Source: Olsenella profusa DSM 13989 (GTDB taxonomy: Bacteria > Actinomycetota > Coriobacteriia > Coriobacteriales > Atopobiaceae). From it: 64,000 bases of DNA. Both the position numbers and the translations under genes were made by a program. This document shows positions 17,146 to 25,633 of the stretch, piece by piece (the first letter of the stretch is position 1; each line of letters starts with the position of its first letter). The notes under the pieces were generated by a model that saw only the letters and a program-made list of their open reading frames with translations, had not been told where the DNA came from and made no database searches. The stretch lies in assembly GCF_030811115.1 (NCBI RefSeq), contig NZ_JAUSQK010000001.1, forward strand, positions 620,001 to 684,000. Reading direction: 5' to 3'.

Positions 17146-18237
17146 CTACTCCGCGCCCTTGCCCTTGATGAAGAGGGCGTCGGGCGTGCCCCTCAGCTCC
17201 GTGCGTGCAGGAATCCTGTTGTCACGGTCGACGATGGCGTTCTCTATGCGCGCACCGCTTTCGACGACGCAACCCTGCATGACGATGGCGTTGTTGATGG
17301 TGGCGCCACTCTCCACGATCACACTGCGCCCGAGAATGGAGTTGGTGACCGACCCGTAGATGCGACAGCTTCCTGAAATGCGGGCGTTGCTCGCACGGGA
17401 GCCGGCCTCGAACTTTGCCGGCGCGTTGTCGTGCGCCTTGGTGCGCACTGGACGCTCCACGGGGAAGAGCTCCGCCGAGACCCGGGGGTCGAGCAGGTCC
17501 ATGTTTGCCGTGAAGTAAGAATCCTTGTTGAAGATGGCGGCAACGTAGCCGGGATAGTCGAGCGTGAGCACCTTGACACGGGCGTAGTCAGCAGCCAGGG
17601 CCTCAAAGAGATCGAGGTAGTCGGTCTGCGCATACCACTCCAGCATCTGGAGCAGAAGGTTACGCCCGACCACGAAGCAGTCGAGGAACGCCGTATCGCC
17701 GAACTCCACACCATGCTTGACGCCCGTCACGCGGCCCTCCTCCACGGAGAAGCCGGAGACGTCTACGTCCTTGTCCTCGACCCTCTTGGTGAGCACCGTG
17801 ATGTCGGCGCCAGAGTTCTCGTGCGCCTCGATGATCCTGCGGTAGTCGGCGTTGTAGACGAAGCTCGCGGACGTCGCAACGACGTAATCGGCGCTGCTGC
17901 GCTCAAGGTAGGTTCTGTTGTGCGCGAAGTCGCGCAGCAGGAAGCGCGAACCCGTGCGCGAGGTGCCGAAGGCGGAGCCTGGCAGCACGAACAGACCGCC
18001 CTTCTTGCGGTTGAGGTCCCACTCGCGACCAGAGCCAACATGGTCGATGAGCGAGCGGTAGTTGTACGGCATGATGATGCCCACGGTCCTGATGCCGCAG
18101 TTGACCATGTTGGACAGAGCGAAGTCGACCACGCGGTACCGGCCGAGGAACGGCATGGAAGCCACTGGCCTGGCCTCGGAGAGGATGGTCGGGTACTTGG
18201 TGGAATAGTTCGCAGTGATGACGCCAATCGCCTTCAT
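17146..18237 (-). CDS. glgD: GlgD, non-catalytic subunit of glucose-1-phosphate adenylyltransferase
   Basis: A 363-residue paralogue of GlgC. The nucleotidyltransferase N-terminus lacks the GGxGxRL loop of active enzymes ('VITANYSTKYPTILSEARP' instead). The C-terminal left-handed beta helix is present ('VTNSILGRSVIVESG'). In Firmicutes-type systems GlgD forms a hetero-oligomer with GlgC and raises its activity. GAGGAG lies 6 nt before ATG 18237 and overlaps the glgC stop codon, so translation is probably coupled. Confidence 0.95.
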   Translation of the reverse strand: MKAIGVITANYSTKYPTILSEARPVASMPFLGRYRVVDFALSNMVNCGIRTVGIIMPYNYRSLIDHVGSGREWDLNRKKGGLFVLPGSAFGTSRTGSRFLLRDFAHNRTYLERSSADYVVATSASFVYNADYRRIIEAHENSGADITVLTKRVEDKDVDVSGFSVEEGRVTGVKHGVEFGDTAFLDCFVVGRNLLLQMLEWYAQTDYLDLFEALAADYARVKVLTLDYPGYVAAIFNKDSYFTANMDLLDPRVSAELFPVERPVRTKAHDNAPAKFEAGSRASNARISGSCRIYGSVTNSILGRSVIVESGATINNAIVMQGCVVESGARIENAIVDRDNRIPARTELRGTPDALFIKGKGAE

Positions 18238-18240
18238 GGG

Positions 18241-19389
18241 CTACTCCTCCCCCTTTCCAACTACGACGTTGTTACCGATGACGGCCGTGTCCCGCGTCTG
18301 ATCGACGCTGCCGAGGACGACGTCGTCCTCCACGACGGCGTTCTCGCCGAGGATGGCCCGCACCACATGGGCGCCCGCCTTGACGTAGGCGCCGGGCAGC
18401 AGGACGGAGTCCTCCACCACGGCACGCTCGCCGATGTAGGCGTCCGTCGAGATGACGGAGTGCTTGGCCCTGCCAAATATGTCGGCGCCGTTGCCCACGA
18501 GACAGTCCTCGATGGAACCATCGGGGCCCACGTACGCGGGCGGCCTCGTGGAGACGTTGCTCATGATGGGAACCCTGGTGTCAAACAGGTCGAAGTCGGG
18601 GTTGGTGCCCAGGAGATCCATGCTCGTCTCGTGATAGCTCGAGATGGTGCCCACGTCGCGCCAGAAGCCATTGTACTCGTAGGTGTACAGGCGCTTGCCG
18701 TCCGCCAGCAGCTTGGGGATGATGTCGTTGCCGAAGTCGTGCTCGGAGGTCTGGTCGATGGCATCGGCCCTGAGGGTGTCCACCAGCAGCTGAGTATTGA
18801 AGACATAGATGCCCATGGAGGCCAGGTTACTGTCGGGCTTGTTGGGCTTCTCAGTGAACTTGAGGATGCGCTCGTCATCGTCCTGCGTGATGATGCCAAA
18901 GCGCGAGGCCTCCTCCCAGGGTACGGGCATGACCGCAACCGTGAGGTCGGCGTTGTGACGCTTGTGGTTCTCGAGCATCTTCTGGTAGTCCATGCTATAG
19001 AGCTGATCACCCGACAGGATGAGCACATACTCGGGATCGTTCTGCTCGATGAAGCCGATGTTCTGGGTCACGGCGTCCGCCGTGCCGGCATACCACGCGC
19101 CACCCGCCTGCGTGGCATACGGCGGCAGGATGGACACGCCACCACCACTCTCGTTGAGGTTCCAGGCATCGCCCGTTCCCAGATAGGAGTGGAGGAGGTA
19201 CGGACGATACTGCGTGAGCACACCCACCGTGTTGATATCGGAGTTGGCGCAGTTGGACAGTGCAAAGTCGATGATGCGGTACTTCCCGCCGAACGAGACG
19301 GCCGGCTTTGCGACGTCCTTGGTGAGCGCGCCGAGCCTGCTCCCCTGGCCGCCCGCAAGAAGCATTGCGATGCATTCCTTCTTGCTCAT
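18241..19389 (-). CDS. glgC: Glucose-1-phosphate adenylyltransferase
   Basis: A 382-residue enzyme making ADP-glucose from ATP and glucose-1-phosphate, the first committed step of glycogen synthesis. The catalytic loop '[14 protein letters not shown]' and Lys in '[14 protein letters not shown]' are intact. '[11 protein letters not shown]' carries the metal Asp, and 'FTEKP' and 'WRDVGTI' are conserved. A left-handed beta helix forms the C-terminus. The start has AGGGGAGA 4 nt upstream. It is followed 3 bp later by glgD. Confidence 0.97.
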   Translation of the reverse strand: MSKKECIAMLLAGGQGSRLGALTKDVAKPAVSFGGKYRIIDFALSNCANSDINTVGVLTQYRPYLLHSYLGTGDAWNLNESGGGVSILPPYATQAGGAWYAGTADAVTQNIGFIEQNDPEYVLILSGDQLYSMDYQKMLENHKRHNADLTVAVMPVPWEEASRFGIITQDDDERILKFTEKPNKPDSNLASMGIYVFNTQLLVDTLRADAIDQTSEHDFGNDIIPKLLADGKRLYTYEYNGFWRDVGTISSYHETSMDLLGTNPDFDLFDTRVPIMSNVSTRPPAYVGPDGSIEDCLVGNGADIFGRAKHSVISTDAYIGERAVVEDSVLLPGAYVKAGAHVVRAILGENAVVEDDVVLGSVDQTRDTAVIGNNVVVGKGEE

Positions 19390-19425
19390 GACATCTCCCC
19401 TCTATCGAGAATACTAGGACCGTTC

Positions 19426-21849
19426 CTATGCGTGCCAAATCTCGGAGTTGTACTCGCGAACCGTACGATCGCTCGAGAAGAATCCCGATTGCGCCGTGTT
19501 ATGGATTGATGCGCGAATCCAGCTCCTCCTGTCGCCATACGTCTGGACGAGCTCCTCCCATGCCTTGACATAGGAGTAGAAGTCCGCCAGGACGAGGTCG
19601 TGGTCATTGCTCATCATGAGCTCGTCGTGCACGCTCTGGAAGCTGCCCGAGAGCTCCGCGAACGTGCCGTCGTTGAGCTGGTCGATGATACGTCCCAGAC
19701 GCTCGTGATCCTTGTTGTAGACGTCCCATGCGAACCAGGTGCCCGAGGCGCGCAGGGCGTCTACCTCCTCGGTGCGCAGACCAAAGATCTTGATGCTGTC
19801 CTCGCCCACCAGCTTGGCGATCTCGACGTTGGCACCGTCATAGGTGCCCAGCGTGATGGCACCGTTCATCATGAGCTTCATGTTCGAGGTGCCCGATGCC
19901 TCGGAGCCGGCCCAGCTGATCTGCTCGGAGATGTCCGCGGCCGGGTAGATGAGCTGGGCGCTGGATACCGCAAAGTTGGGCACGAAGGCGACGCGAATCC
20001 TGTCGTTGACGCGCCCGTCCTTGTTGACCACGTCGGCCACCGCGTTGATGAGGCGGATGACCTCCTTTGCGAACGTGTAGCTCTGGGCAGCCTTGCCCGA
20101 GAAGACGAAGGCCGTGGGGCGAACCTCGAGGCTGGGATCGTCAAGCAGACGGTTGCGCAGATCCATGACCTTCATGATGTTGAGCAGTTGGCGCTTGTAG
20201 GCATGGAAGCGCTTGACCTGCACGTCGAACACCATGGAGCAGTCCAGCTCGACACCCGAGGTCCTCTTGACATAAGAGGCCAGGCGCTCCTTGTTCCACT
20301 GGCGTGCCTTGGCGAACTCCTCCTGGAAGGAGGGGTCGTCCTCGTACTGCCCCAGCCTGGAGAGCTGTGTGGCATCCTTGAGCCAACCGTCGCCGATGGT
20401 GTCAGTGATGAGCTTGCCGTAGGGCGGGTTGGAGTTGCCCAAAAAGCGCCTGTGGCTGATGCCGTTGGTCTTGTTGTTGAACTTCTCGGGCGTAAGCTCA
20501 TAGAAGCCATGCAACGTGGTGTCCTCGAGGATGCCCGTATGCAGTGCGGAGACGCCGTTGACGGAGTGGGCGAAGATGACGGAGAGGTTGGCCATGCGCA
20601 CCTGGCCGTCCCACAGGATGGCCGTCTCTGCCAGGAGGTCCTGCCAGTTGTCCCTGTCATGCGGGAAGGTGTCACGGTAGCGGTGGTCGATCTCCTCAAT
20701 GAGCATATACAGGCGCGGCAGCAGGTTGCGGAACATGTCGATGGGCCACTTCTCCAGGGCCTCGGGCATGATCGTGTGGTTGGTGTAGGAGATGCAGGCA
20801 GACGCTATCTGGAATGCCTCGTCGAAGTCGATGCCCCTCTCGTCGACGAGGATGCGCATGAGCTCGGGGCCGCACATGGCGGGATGCGTGTCGTTGGTGT
20901 GGATGGCAACGTAGGTGGGCAGCTCGGACCAGTCGTCCTTCCCGTGGGCGCGCTCGAAGTCACGCAGGACGGTCTGCAGGCCGGCGCTCACGAAGAGGTA
21001 CTCCTGCTTGAGGCGCAGCAGCCTGCCGTGCTCGCCCGCGTCGTTGGGGTATAGAATCTGGCTGATCGCCTCGACGTCCGCGCGGAAGCGCATCGCCTGT
21101 GCGTAGTCGCCGTTGTTGAAGGCTTGGAGGTCAAAGTCCTCGCTCGCGGGCTCTGCGCTCCAGATACGCAGGTTGTTGACCTTGTCCCCGCCGTACCCAA
21201 CGATGGGGACGTCATAGGGGACGGCCTTCACGATCTGGCCTCCCTCCGTCTCAAACCAGTAGCGGCCATCGTCCTCGTGGCGGACGACATTGCCCCCAAA
21301 GCGCACGAGCACGGATGACTCGCCCTTGCGCGCCTCCCAGGAGAAGCCGTTCTCCAGCCAGTTGTCCATCTTCTCGACCTGCCGCCCATGATCGATCTCC
21401 TGGCGGAAGAGGCCATAGCGGTAGCGCATGCCGTTGCCATGTCCATTGATGCCAACGGCGGCCATGGAGTCGAGGAAGCATGCGGCGAGACGGCCGAGAC
21501 CTCCGTTGCCGAGGCCGGGATCGACCTCGCGCTGCTCCAGTTCGTCAAGTGGGGTGCCAAGCTCCCTGCACCCTGCCTTCACCACATCTCGGATGCCAAG
21601 GTTGAGCAGATAGTTGTCAAGCAGCGGCCCCAGCAGGAACTCGATGGAGAAGTAGTAGACCTGCTTCTCGTCCTTGAGGTCTGCCGCACTGCTGCGCAGG
21701 TCGCGTGCCTTGTGTGCAATCAGGCTCGCAAGCACGAAGTAGCGATCGCGCTCGTTGAGATCCTCGTACCTCTTGCCCAGCATCTTGCGACAGCTGTCGC
21801 GATACTGCGCGATGAAATCGTCTTTGTCCTTGAAGAAAGTCTCTGACAT
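19426..21849 (-). CDS. glgP: Glycogen/maltodextrin phosphorylase
   Basis: An 807-residue GT35 enzyme releasing glucose-1-phosphate from alpha-1,4-glucans. The family blocks are present: 'EPGLGNGGLGRLAACFLDS' type ('DPGLGNGGLGRLAA'), 'AIHTNDTHPAMCGPELMRIL', and the PLP-lysine region 'EASGTSNMKLMMNGA' followed by 'GTYDGANVEI'. Start ATG 21849 has GGAGAGG 9 nt upstream; longer in-frame starts add no conserved sequence. Synthesis and breakdown enzymes therefore share one transcription unit, with glgP 36 bp before glgC. Confidence 0.97.
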   Translation of the reverse strand: MSETFFKDKDDFIAQYRDSCRKMLGKRYEDLNERDRYFVLASLIAHKARDLRSSAADLKDEKQVYYFSIEFLLGPLLDNYLLNLGIRDVVKAGCRELGTPLDELEQREVDPGLGNGGLGRLAACFLDSMAAVGINGHGNGMRYRYGLFRQEIDHGRQVEKMDNWLENGFSWEARKGESSVLVRFGGNVVRHEDDGRYWFETEGGQIVKAVPYDVPIVGYGGDKVNNLRIWSAEPASEDFDLQAFNNGDYAQAMRFRADVEAISQILYPNDAGEHGRLLRLKQEYLFVSAGLQTVLRDFERAHGKDDWSELPTYVAIHTNDTHPAMCGPELMRILVDERGIDFDEAFQIASACISYTNHTIMPEALEKWPIDMFRNLLPRLYMLIEEIDHRYRDTFPHDRDNWQDLLAETAILWDGQVRMANLSVIFAHSVNGVSALHTGILEDTTLHGFYELTPEKFNNKTNGISHRRFLGNSNPPYGKLITDTIGDGWLKDATQLSRLGQYEDDPSFQEEFAKARQWNKERLASYVKRTSGVELDCSMVFDVQVKRFHAYKRQLLNIMKVMDLRNRLLDDPSLEVRPTAFVFSGKAAQSYTFAKEVIRLINAVADVVNKDGRVNDRIRVAFVPNFAVSSAQLIYPAADISEQISWAGSEASGTSNMKLMMNGAITLGTYDGANVEIAKLVGEDSIKIFGLRTEEVDALRASGTWFAWDVYNKDHERLGRIIDQLNDGTFAELSGSFQSVHDELMMSNDHDLVLADFYSYVKAWEELVQTYGDRRSWIRASIHNTAQSGFFSSDRTVREYNSEIWHA

Positions 21850-21923
21850 GTGCCAATGCCTCTCCGGTGTATGTAGCCAGAACAACCGCTGTGCACCGCT
21901 GATATCCTCGCCACTACAGCATC

Positions 21924-21934
21924 TCACATTGTGA
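21924..21934. promoter_or_regulatory. Short palindrome TCACA-T-TGTGA upstream of glgP
   Basis: An 11-bp palindrome 75 bp upstream of the glgP start, next to a CACCA/TGGTG inverted repeat at about 21943-21956. It could be an operator for an internal glgP promoter. The glgB terminator just upstream supports an independent promoter here. Confidence 0.3.
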
Positions 21935-21967
21935 CATCAACCACCAGTAATGGTGACAACTTTTTGC

Positions 21968-21985
21968 CATCGGGTTTCCCCGATG
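21968..21985 (-). terminator. Rho-independent terminator after glgB
   Basis: The hairpin CATCGGG-gaaa-CCCGATG on the minus strand is followed by GCAAAAAGTTG. It lies downstream of glgB and upstream of glgP. The A-rich rather than T-rich tail makes it imperfect. A larger stem at 21991-22040 precedes it. Confidence 0.4.
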
Positions 21986-21990
21986 TCATG

Positions 21991-22040
21991 CATGCCATCC
22001 GCGTGCGGGGACGGGCCACGCCTCACGCGCGGATGGCATG
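21991..22040. repeat. 13-bp perfect inverted repeat directly after glgB
   Basis: The arms CATGCCATCCGCG (21991-22003) and CGCGGATGGCATG (22028-22040) are perfect complements separated by 24 nt, and lie 2 bp past the glgB stop. In RNA this would be a stable stem, probably protecting the glgB mRNA 3' end or acting in termination. Confidence 0.5.
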
Positions 22041-22042
22041 GT

Positions 22043-24325
22043 TTACCCCCTTGCCTTCCTGCGGCCCTTAGCCGACGGGCCGCCCTTGGTCCTTCGTGAG
22101 GCCGCTGACGCGGAGGAACTGGTCGTCGATGTCCCCTTGGCCACGGACTGCGCCTCGGTGGATGCCTTCGTGGGAGAGGTCGCCCCCTTGGCCCTAGGGG
22201 CCTTCTTGGCCGCAGATTTCGCCTTGGTGGCAGACGTCTTGGGCGTTGCAGCAGCCTCGGCCTTGGTGGCCACCTTCTGTGCGGAGGCAGTCCCCTTCGA
22301 TGCGGCAGGCTTCTTTGCCCTGGTGACCTTCTTGGCCGCAGGCCGTGCGGTCGCCTTCCGCCTCTTGGCCCTCTTGGTGGGCAGCGGGCCGTCGTACGAG
22401 AGGATCAGGCCCGCCAGCGGCGGAACGCGCAGTTCGATCGAGGTGTCACGCATGTTCCACGACTTCTCCTGAGAGGCGAAGCGCACGCCCTCGTTGGTGA
22501 CGCCCGAACCGCCGAACTCGATGGCATCCGAATTGAATGCCTCACGCCAATAGCCAGGCTTAGGAAGGCCGATGCGGAACTCCTCATGCGGGTTGACATC
22601 AAAGTTGATGAGGATGACCAGGTCATCCTTGGGATTGTCGCCCTTGCGCACGAAGCTGATCACCGACTGGTCGGCATTGTCCGCATCGATCCACTCGAAG
22701 CCCTCGGAGGAGTAGGCATGCTGCCACAGCGCGGGGTGCTCGTTGTAGAACCCGTTCATGGCCGCAACGAACTTCTGGATGTGGGCGTGGCTCTCGTACT
22801 GCTCGGTGAGGAAGTACTGGATGCCCTCGTAGTAGCGCCACTCGATGAACTGCGCGATCTCGTTGCCCATGAAGTTGAGCTTGCCGCCGGCGTGAGTCAT
22901 CTGGTACAGGTTGAGCGTGCGCATGCCGGCAAACTGGCGCCAGTAGTCACCGGGCTGGCGCGTGATGAGCGAGCACTTGCCGTGCACCACCTCGTCGTGC
23001 GAGAGCGGTAGCACGAAGTTCTCGTTGAACTGATACATGGCGGAGAACGTGAGCAGCTTGTGGTTGCCCGGGCGCCACGGGAAGTCGGTCTGCATGTAGT
23101 GCAGGGTGTCGTTCATCCAGCCCATGTCCCACTTGAGGTGGAAGCCGAGGCCACCGTCCTTGGTGGGGTACGTCACGAGCGGCCACGCCGTGGACTCCTC
23201 GGCGATCATCATGACGTCGGGGTAGTACCTCCCCATCGTGTCGTTGCACTCCTGCACGAACTTGATGGAGACGAAGTCCTCCTCGGTACCCTTCTCGTTG
23301 AACTTCTTCTGGCTGGGATCGTCGACGCCAAAGTTGAGGTAGAGCATGGAGGTGACGCCGTCCATGCGCACGCCGTCGGCATGGTACTCGCCCACCCAGT
23401 ACAGCAGGTTGGAGATGAGGAAGGTGCGCACCTGGGGACGGCTAAGGTCAAACTTGAAGGTGCCCCAGTTGGGGTGCACCTCCTTCTCGTAGAGCTTGCT
23501 GCCATTGAAGTGCACCAGGCCGTGCTCGTCCCTGCAGAAGCCGCCCGGCACCCAGTCGAGGATGACGCCGATACCCGCCTGATGGCAGGCGTCCACAAAG
23601 TGCTTGAACTGCTTGGCGTCACCATAGCGGCTCGTCGGCGCGTAGTAGCCCGTCACCTGATAGCCCCAGGAGCCATCGAACGGATGCTCCATGACCGGCA
23701 GGACCTCGATGTGCGAGTAGCCCATCCTCTTGACGTAGTCCACCAGTTCGACGGAGAGCTCGTCGTAGGTGAGATAGGAGCCGCTCGTATCGTCGCTGTC
23801 GGGGTCGCCGTTGCCGGCCAGGCCATCGTCGTGACGCCGCCAGCTGCCCAGATGCACCTCGAAGATGTTGAGGGGCCTCTTGAACATGTCTTGTCCGGCG
23901 CGCTCCCTGAGATAGGCGGCGTCCTTCCACTCGTAGCCGCTGATGTCCGCCGTGCGCGACGCGGTGCCGGGAGGACACTCGGCCTGGAAGGCATAGGGGT
24001 CTGCCTTGTAGAGGAAGTCCCCCTGGGCGGTCTCCACCAGATACTTGTAAAGCTGGCCGGTCTCGACATCGGCGATGTAACCATGCCAGATGTCCCCCGT
24101 CGAGCTGGGCTCAAGGTAGTTGGCATCCTGGTCCCACCCATTGAACTCACCGATGACGCGGACGCTCTTGGCCTTTGGCACCCAGACGGCAAAACGGTAG
24201 CCCGTCGTCCCCGCCGCGGACGCAGGGTGGGCGCCAAGCTTCTCGTAGCTCCGATACCAGCTCCCCTCCCCCATCATATAGAGATCATCGTTGGTAACGA
24301 TCAGATCTTTTGTCGGGACACTCAT
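22043..24325 (-). CDS. glgB: 1,4-alpha-glucan branching enzyme with histone-H1-like C-terminal tail
   Basis: A 760-residue GH13 enzyme that makes alpha-1,6 branches in glycogen. It has an N-terminal CBM48-type domain (about 30-120) and a catalytic barrel with Asp322 ('GVRMDGVTSM'), Glu376 ('MMIAEESTAWP') and Asp444 ('LPLSHDEVVHGK'). The normal C-terminal beta domain ends near residue 647 ('LAGLILSYDGP'). After it comes an unusual tail of about 113 residues made almost only of Lys, Ala, Arg, Thr, Ser and Gly ('KRAKRRKATARPAAKKV', 'ATKAKSAAKKAPRAKG'), like the C-terminal domain of histone H1. Start ATG 24325 has GGGGAGGG 4-5 nt upstream. It is first in the glycogen block and divergent from nth. 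Confidence 0.96.
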   Translation of the reverse strand: MSVPTKDLIVTNDDLYMMGEGSWYRSYEKLGAHPASAAGTTGYRFAVWVPKAKSVRVIGEFNGWDQDANYLEPSSTGDIWHGYIADVETGQLYKYLVETAQGDFLYKADPYAFQAECPPGTASRTADISGYEWKDAAYLRERAGQDMFKRPLNIFEVHLGSWRRHDDGLAGNGDPDSDDTSGSYLTYDELSVELVDYVKRMGYSHIEVLPVMEHPFDGSWGYQVTGYYAPTSRYGDAKQFKHFVDACHQAGIGVILDWVPGGFCRDEHGLVHFNGSKLYEKEVHPNWGTFKFDLSRPQVRTFLISNLLYWVGEYHADGVRMDGVTSMLYLNFGVDDPSQKKFNEKGTEEDFVSIKFVQECNDTMGRYYPDVMMIAEESTAWPLVTYPTKDGGLGFHLKWDMGWMNDTLHYMQTDFPWRPGNHKLLTFSAMYQFNENFVLPLSHDEVVHGKCSLITRQPGDYWRQFAGMRTLNLYQMTHAGGKLNFMGNEIAQFIEWRYYEGIQYFLTEQYESHAHIQKFVAAMNGFYNEHPALWQHAYSSEGFEWIDADNADQSVISFVRKGDNPKDDLVILINFDVNPHEEFRIGLPKPGYWREAFNSDAIEFGGSGVTNEGVRFASQEKSWNMRDTSIELRVPPLAGLILSYDGPLPTKRAKRRKATARPAAKKVTRAKKPAASKGTASAQKVATKAEAAATPKTSATKAKSAAKKAPRAKGATSPTKASTEAQSVAKGTSTTSSSASAASRRTKGGPSAKGRRKARG

Positions 24326-24504
24326 TGAGCCCTCCCCTGACATGTCCGGAGCGTTGCCCGCCTTCTGGTAAGCACCGCGCAAGGGACAATGTGACGGTTG
24401 CATGGAGCAAGGCCTATTCTATTTCAAATCCACAAGAATGGCTGCAACTTATCGGCAGCGAATCGTGGGTGGCGGTCTTCCCGCCCCACGCGGAGGAGGG
24501 TGCC

Positions 24505-25194
24505 ATGCCGCGCGAGTCGATGCGGTCAAAACGCGAGCGTGCCGTGGAGTTCTGCGGTCGCATGGAGGAGCGCTATGGGGACGTGGGCGGCGCGCTCGAC
24601 TTTGGCAACCCCTTTGAACTGGTTATCAGCGTGCTGCTCTCGGCGCAGACCACCGATGTGGCCGTCAACGGCGTGACGCCCGAGCTCTTCGGACGCTGGC
24701 CCACGCCCCAGGCGCTGGCCGCGGCCGACCCCGCTGACGTAGGGGAGGTCATTCGCCGGCTGGGCTTCTGGCGGTCGAAGTCGAGGCACTGTGTGGAGGC
24801 CGCACGGATGATGGTCGGCGACTTTGGGGGCGAGGTCCCCCACACCATGGACGAGCTCACCCGCCTGCCCGGGGTGGGACGCAAGACCGCCAACATCGTG
24901 CTCGAGAAGGCCTTCGATACGGTCGATGGCATTGCCGTGGACACGCACGTGTACCGCATCGCCACACGGCTCAGGTTCACGAACGCCCCCACGCCGCTCG
25001 CCGCGGAGCAGGACCTGCTCAAGCTGCTGCCGCACGAGCTCTGGGGACACGTCAACGAGCAGTGGATTCACTTTGGGCGCGAGCTCTGCACCGCACAGCA
25101 CCCTGCGTGTGAGCGGTGTCCCTGCCAGGATATCTGTCCGTCGGCCTTTCGGGTCAACGGAAACCCCAAGCGCAGGCGGAGGGCCCAAGGGTAG
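24505..25194 (+). CDS. nth: Endonuclease III
   Basis: A 229-residue DNA glycosylase/AP lyase that removes oxidised pyrimidines. The helix-hairpin-helix 'LPGVGRKTANIVL' carries the catalytic Lys, the catalytic Asp is in 'IAVDTHVYRIA', and the C-terminal [4Fe-4S] ligands have the canonical C-x6-C-x2-C-x5-C spacing ('CTAQHPACERCPCQDIC'). Start ATG 24505 follows AGGAGG. The frame opens 65 codons earlier, but that part is not conserved and lies in the divergent promoter region shared with glgB. Confidence 0.96.
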   Translation: MPRESMRSKRERAVEFCGRMEERYGDVGGALDFGNPFELVISVLLSAQTTDVAVNGVTPELFGRWPTPQALAAADPADVGEVIRRLGFWRSKSRHCVEAARMMVGDFGGEVPHTMDELTRLPGVGRKTANIVLEKAFDTVDGIAVDTHVYRIATRLRFTNAPTPLAAEQDLLKLLPHELWGHVNEQWIHFGRELCTAQHPACERCPCQDICPSAFRVNGNPKRRRRAQG

Positions 25195-25633
25195 CGCGAG
25201 ACCGTCGCGGGTACGCCTCGGCACGAGGGGGCGCCCGCAACGGCCTCGCGGCACGACGTCCTTGCTCCCTGTGCGCACCCGCAGCTGTCTTCTCGCCGCC
25301 GAGGAACGTTTGGGCCCCAAGTGCGTGATGGAATTCCTCGCGTCTGGGCGTCGAACGTGCCCTTGGGGACGGGACAGCCCCCAAAAGCGGCCCCACAGGG
25401 GCATGCGACCCCCTTCTGACCCACGAAACGGGCATCCCAGGGGGCGCATTCCGGCACCCCACCACGCACTTGGGGCCCAAACGCTCCTCGGAGGGCCGTG
25501 CGCATGCACGGGACGCCCCGACTGCGGCGACACCACAGGGACAACGCGGGGATGGGTGGCCGTCCGCCGGACCGCGTCGCCATCATCGGCCTCTGGCCTG
25601 CCCGCACGACCCTGGCCCAAGCGCGCGCAGTCC
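25195..25633. other. Long intergenic region between convergent nth and metY, holding an inverted-repeat element
   Basis: This 439-bp stretch has open frames on both strands, but none with a ribosome site or recognisable protein; they reflect GC-rich composition. Its main content is a 193-bp structure bounded by 33-bp inverted repeats (25299-25491). No transposase, tRNA or clear terminator is seen. Confidence 0.5.
25299..25491. repeat. 193-bp element with 33-bp near-perfect terminal inverted repeats
   Basis: The left arm 25299-25331 and right arm 25459-25491 are inverted copies with only two mismatches over 33 bp; both contain CGTTTGGGCCCCAAGTGCGTG. The 127-bp interior has no coding signal. 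The layout resembles a MITE or a large transcribed hairpin. No flanking target-site duplication is obvious by eye. Confidence 0.6.

Noticed and set aside
17431-19509. A 692-residue open frame on the plus strand
   Set aside because: It is exactly antisense to glgC and glgD, which have full motif sets, ribosome sites and operon context. Its protein is His/Asp/Val-rich, as expected for a GC-rich shadow frame.
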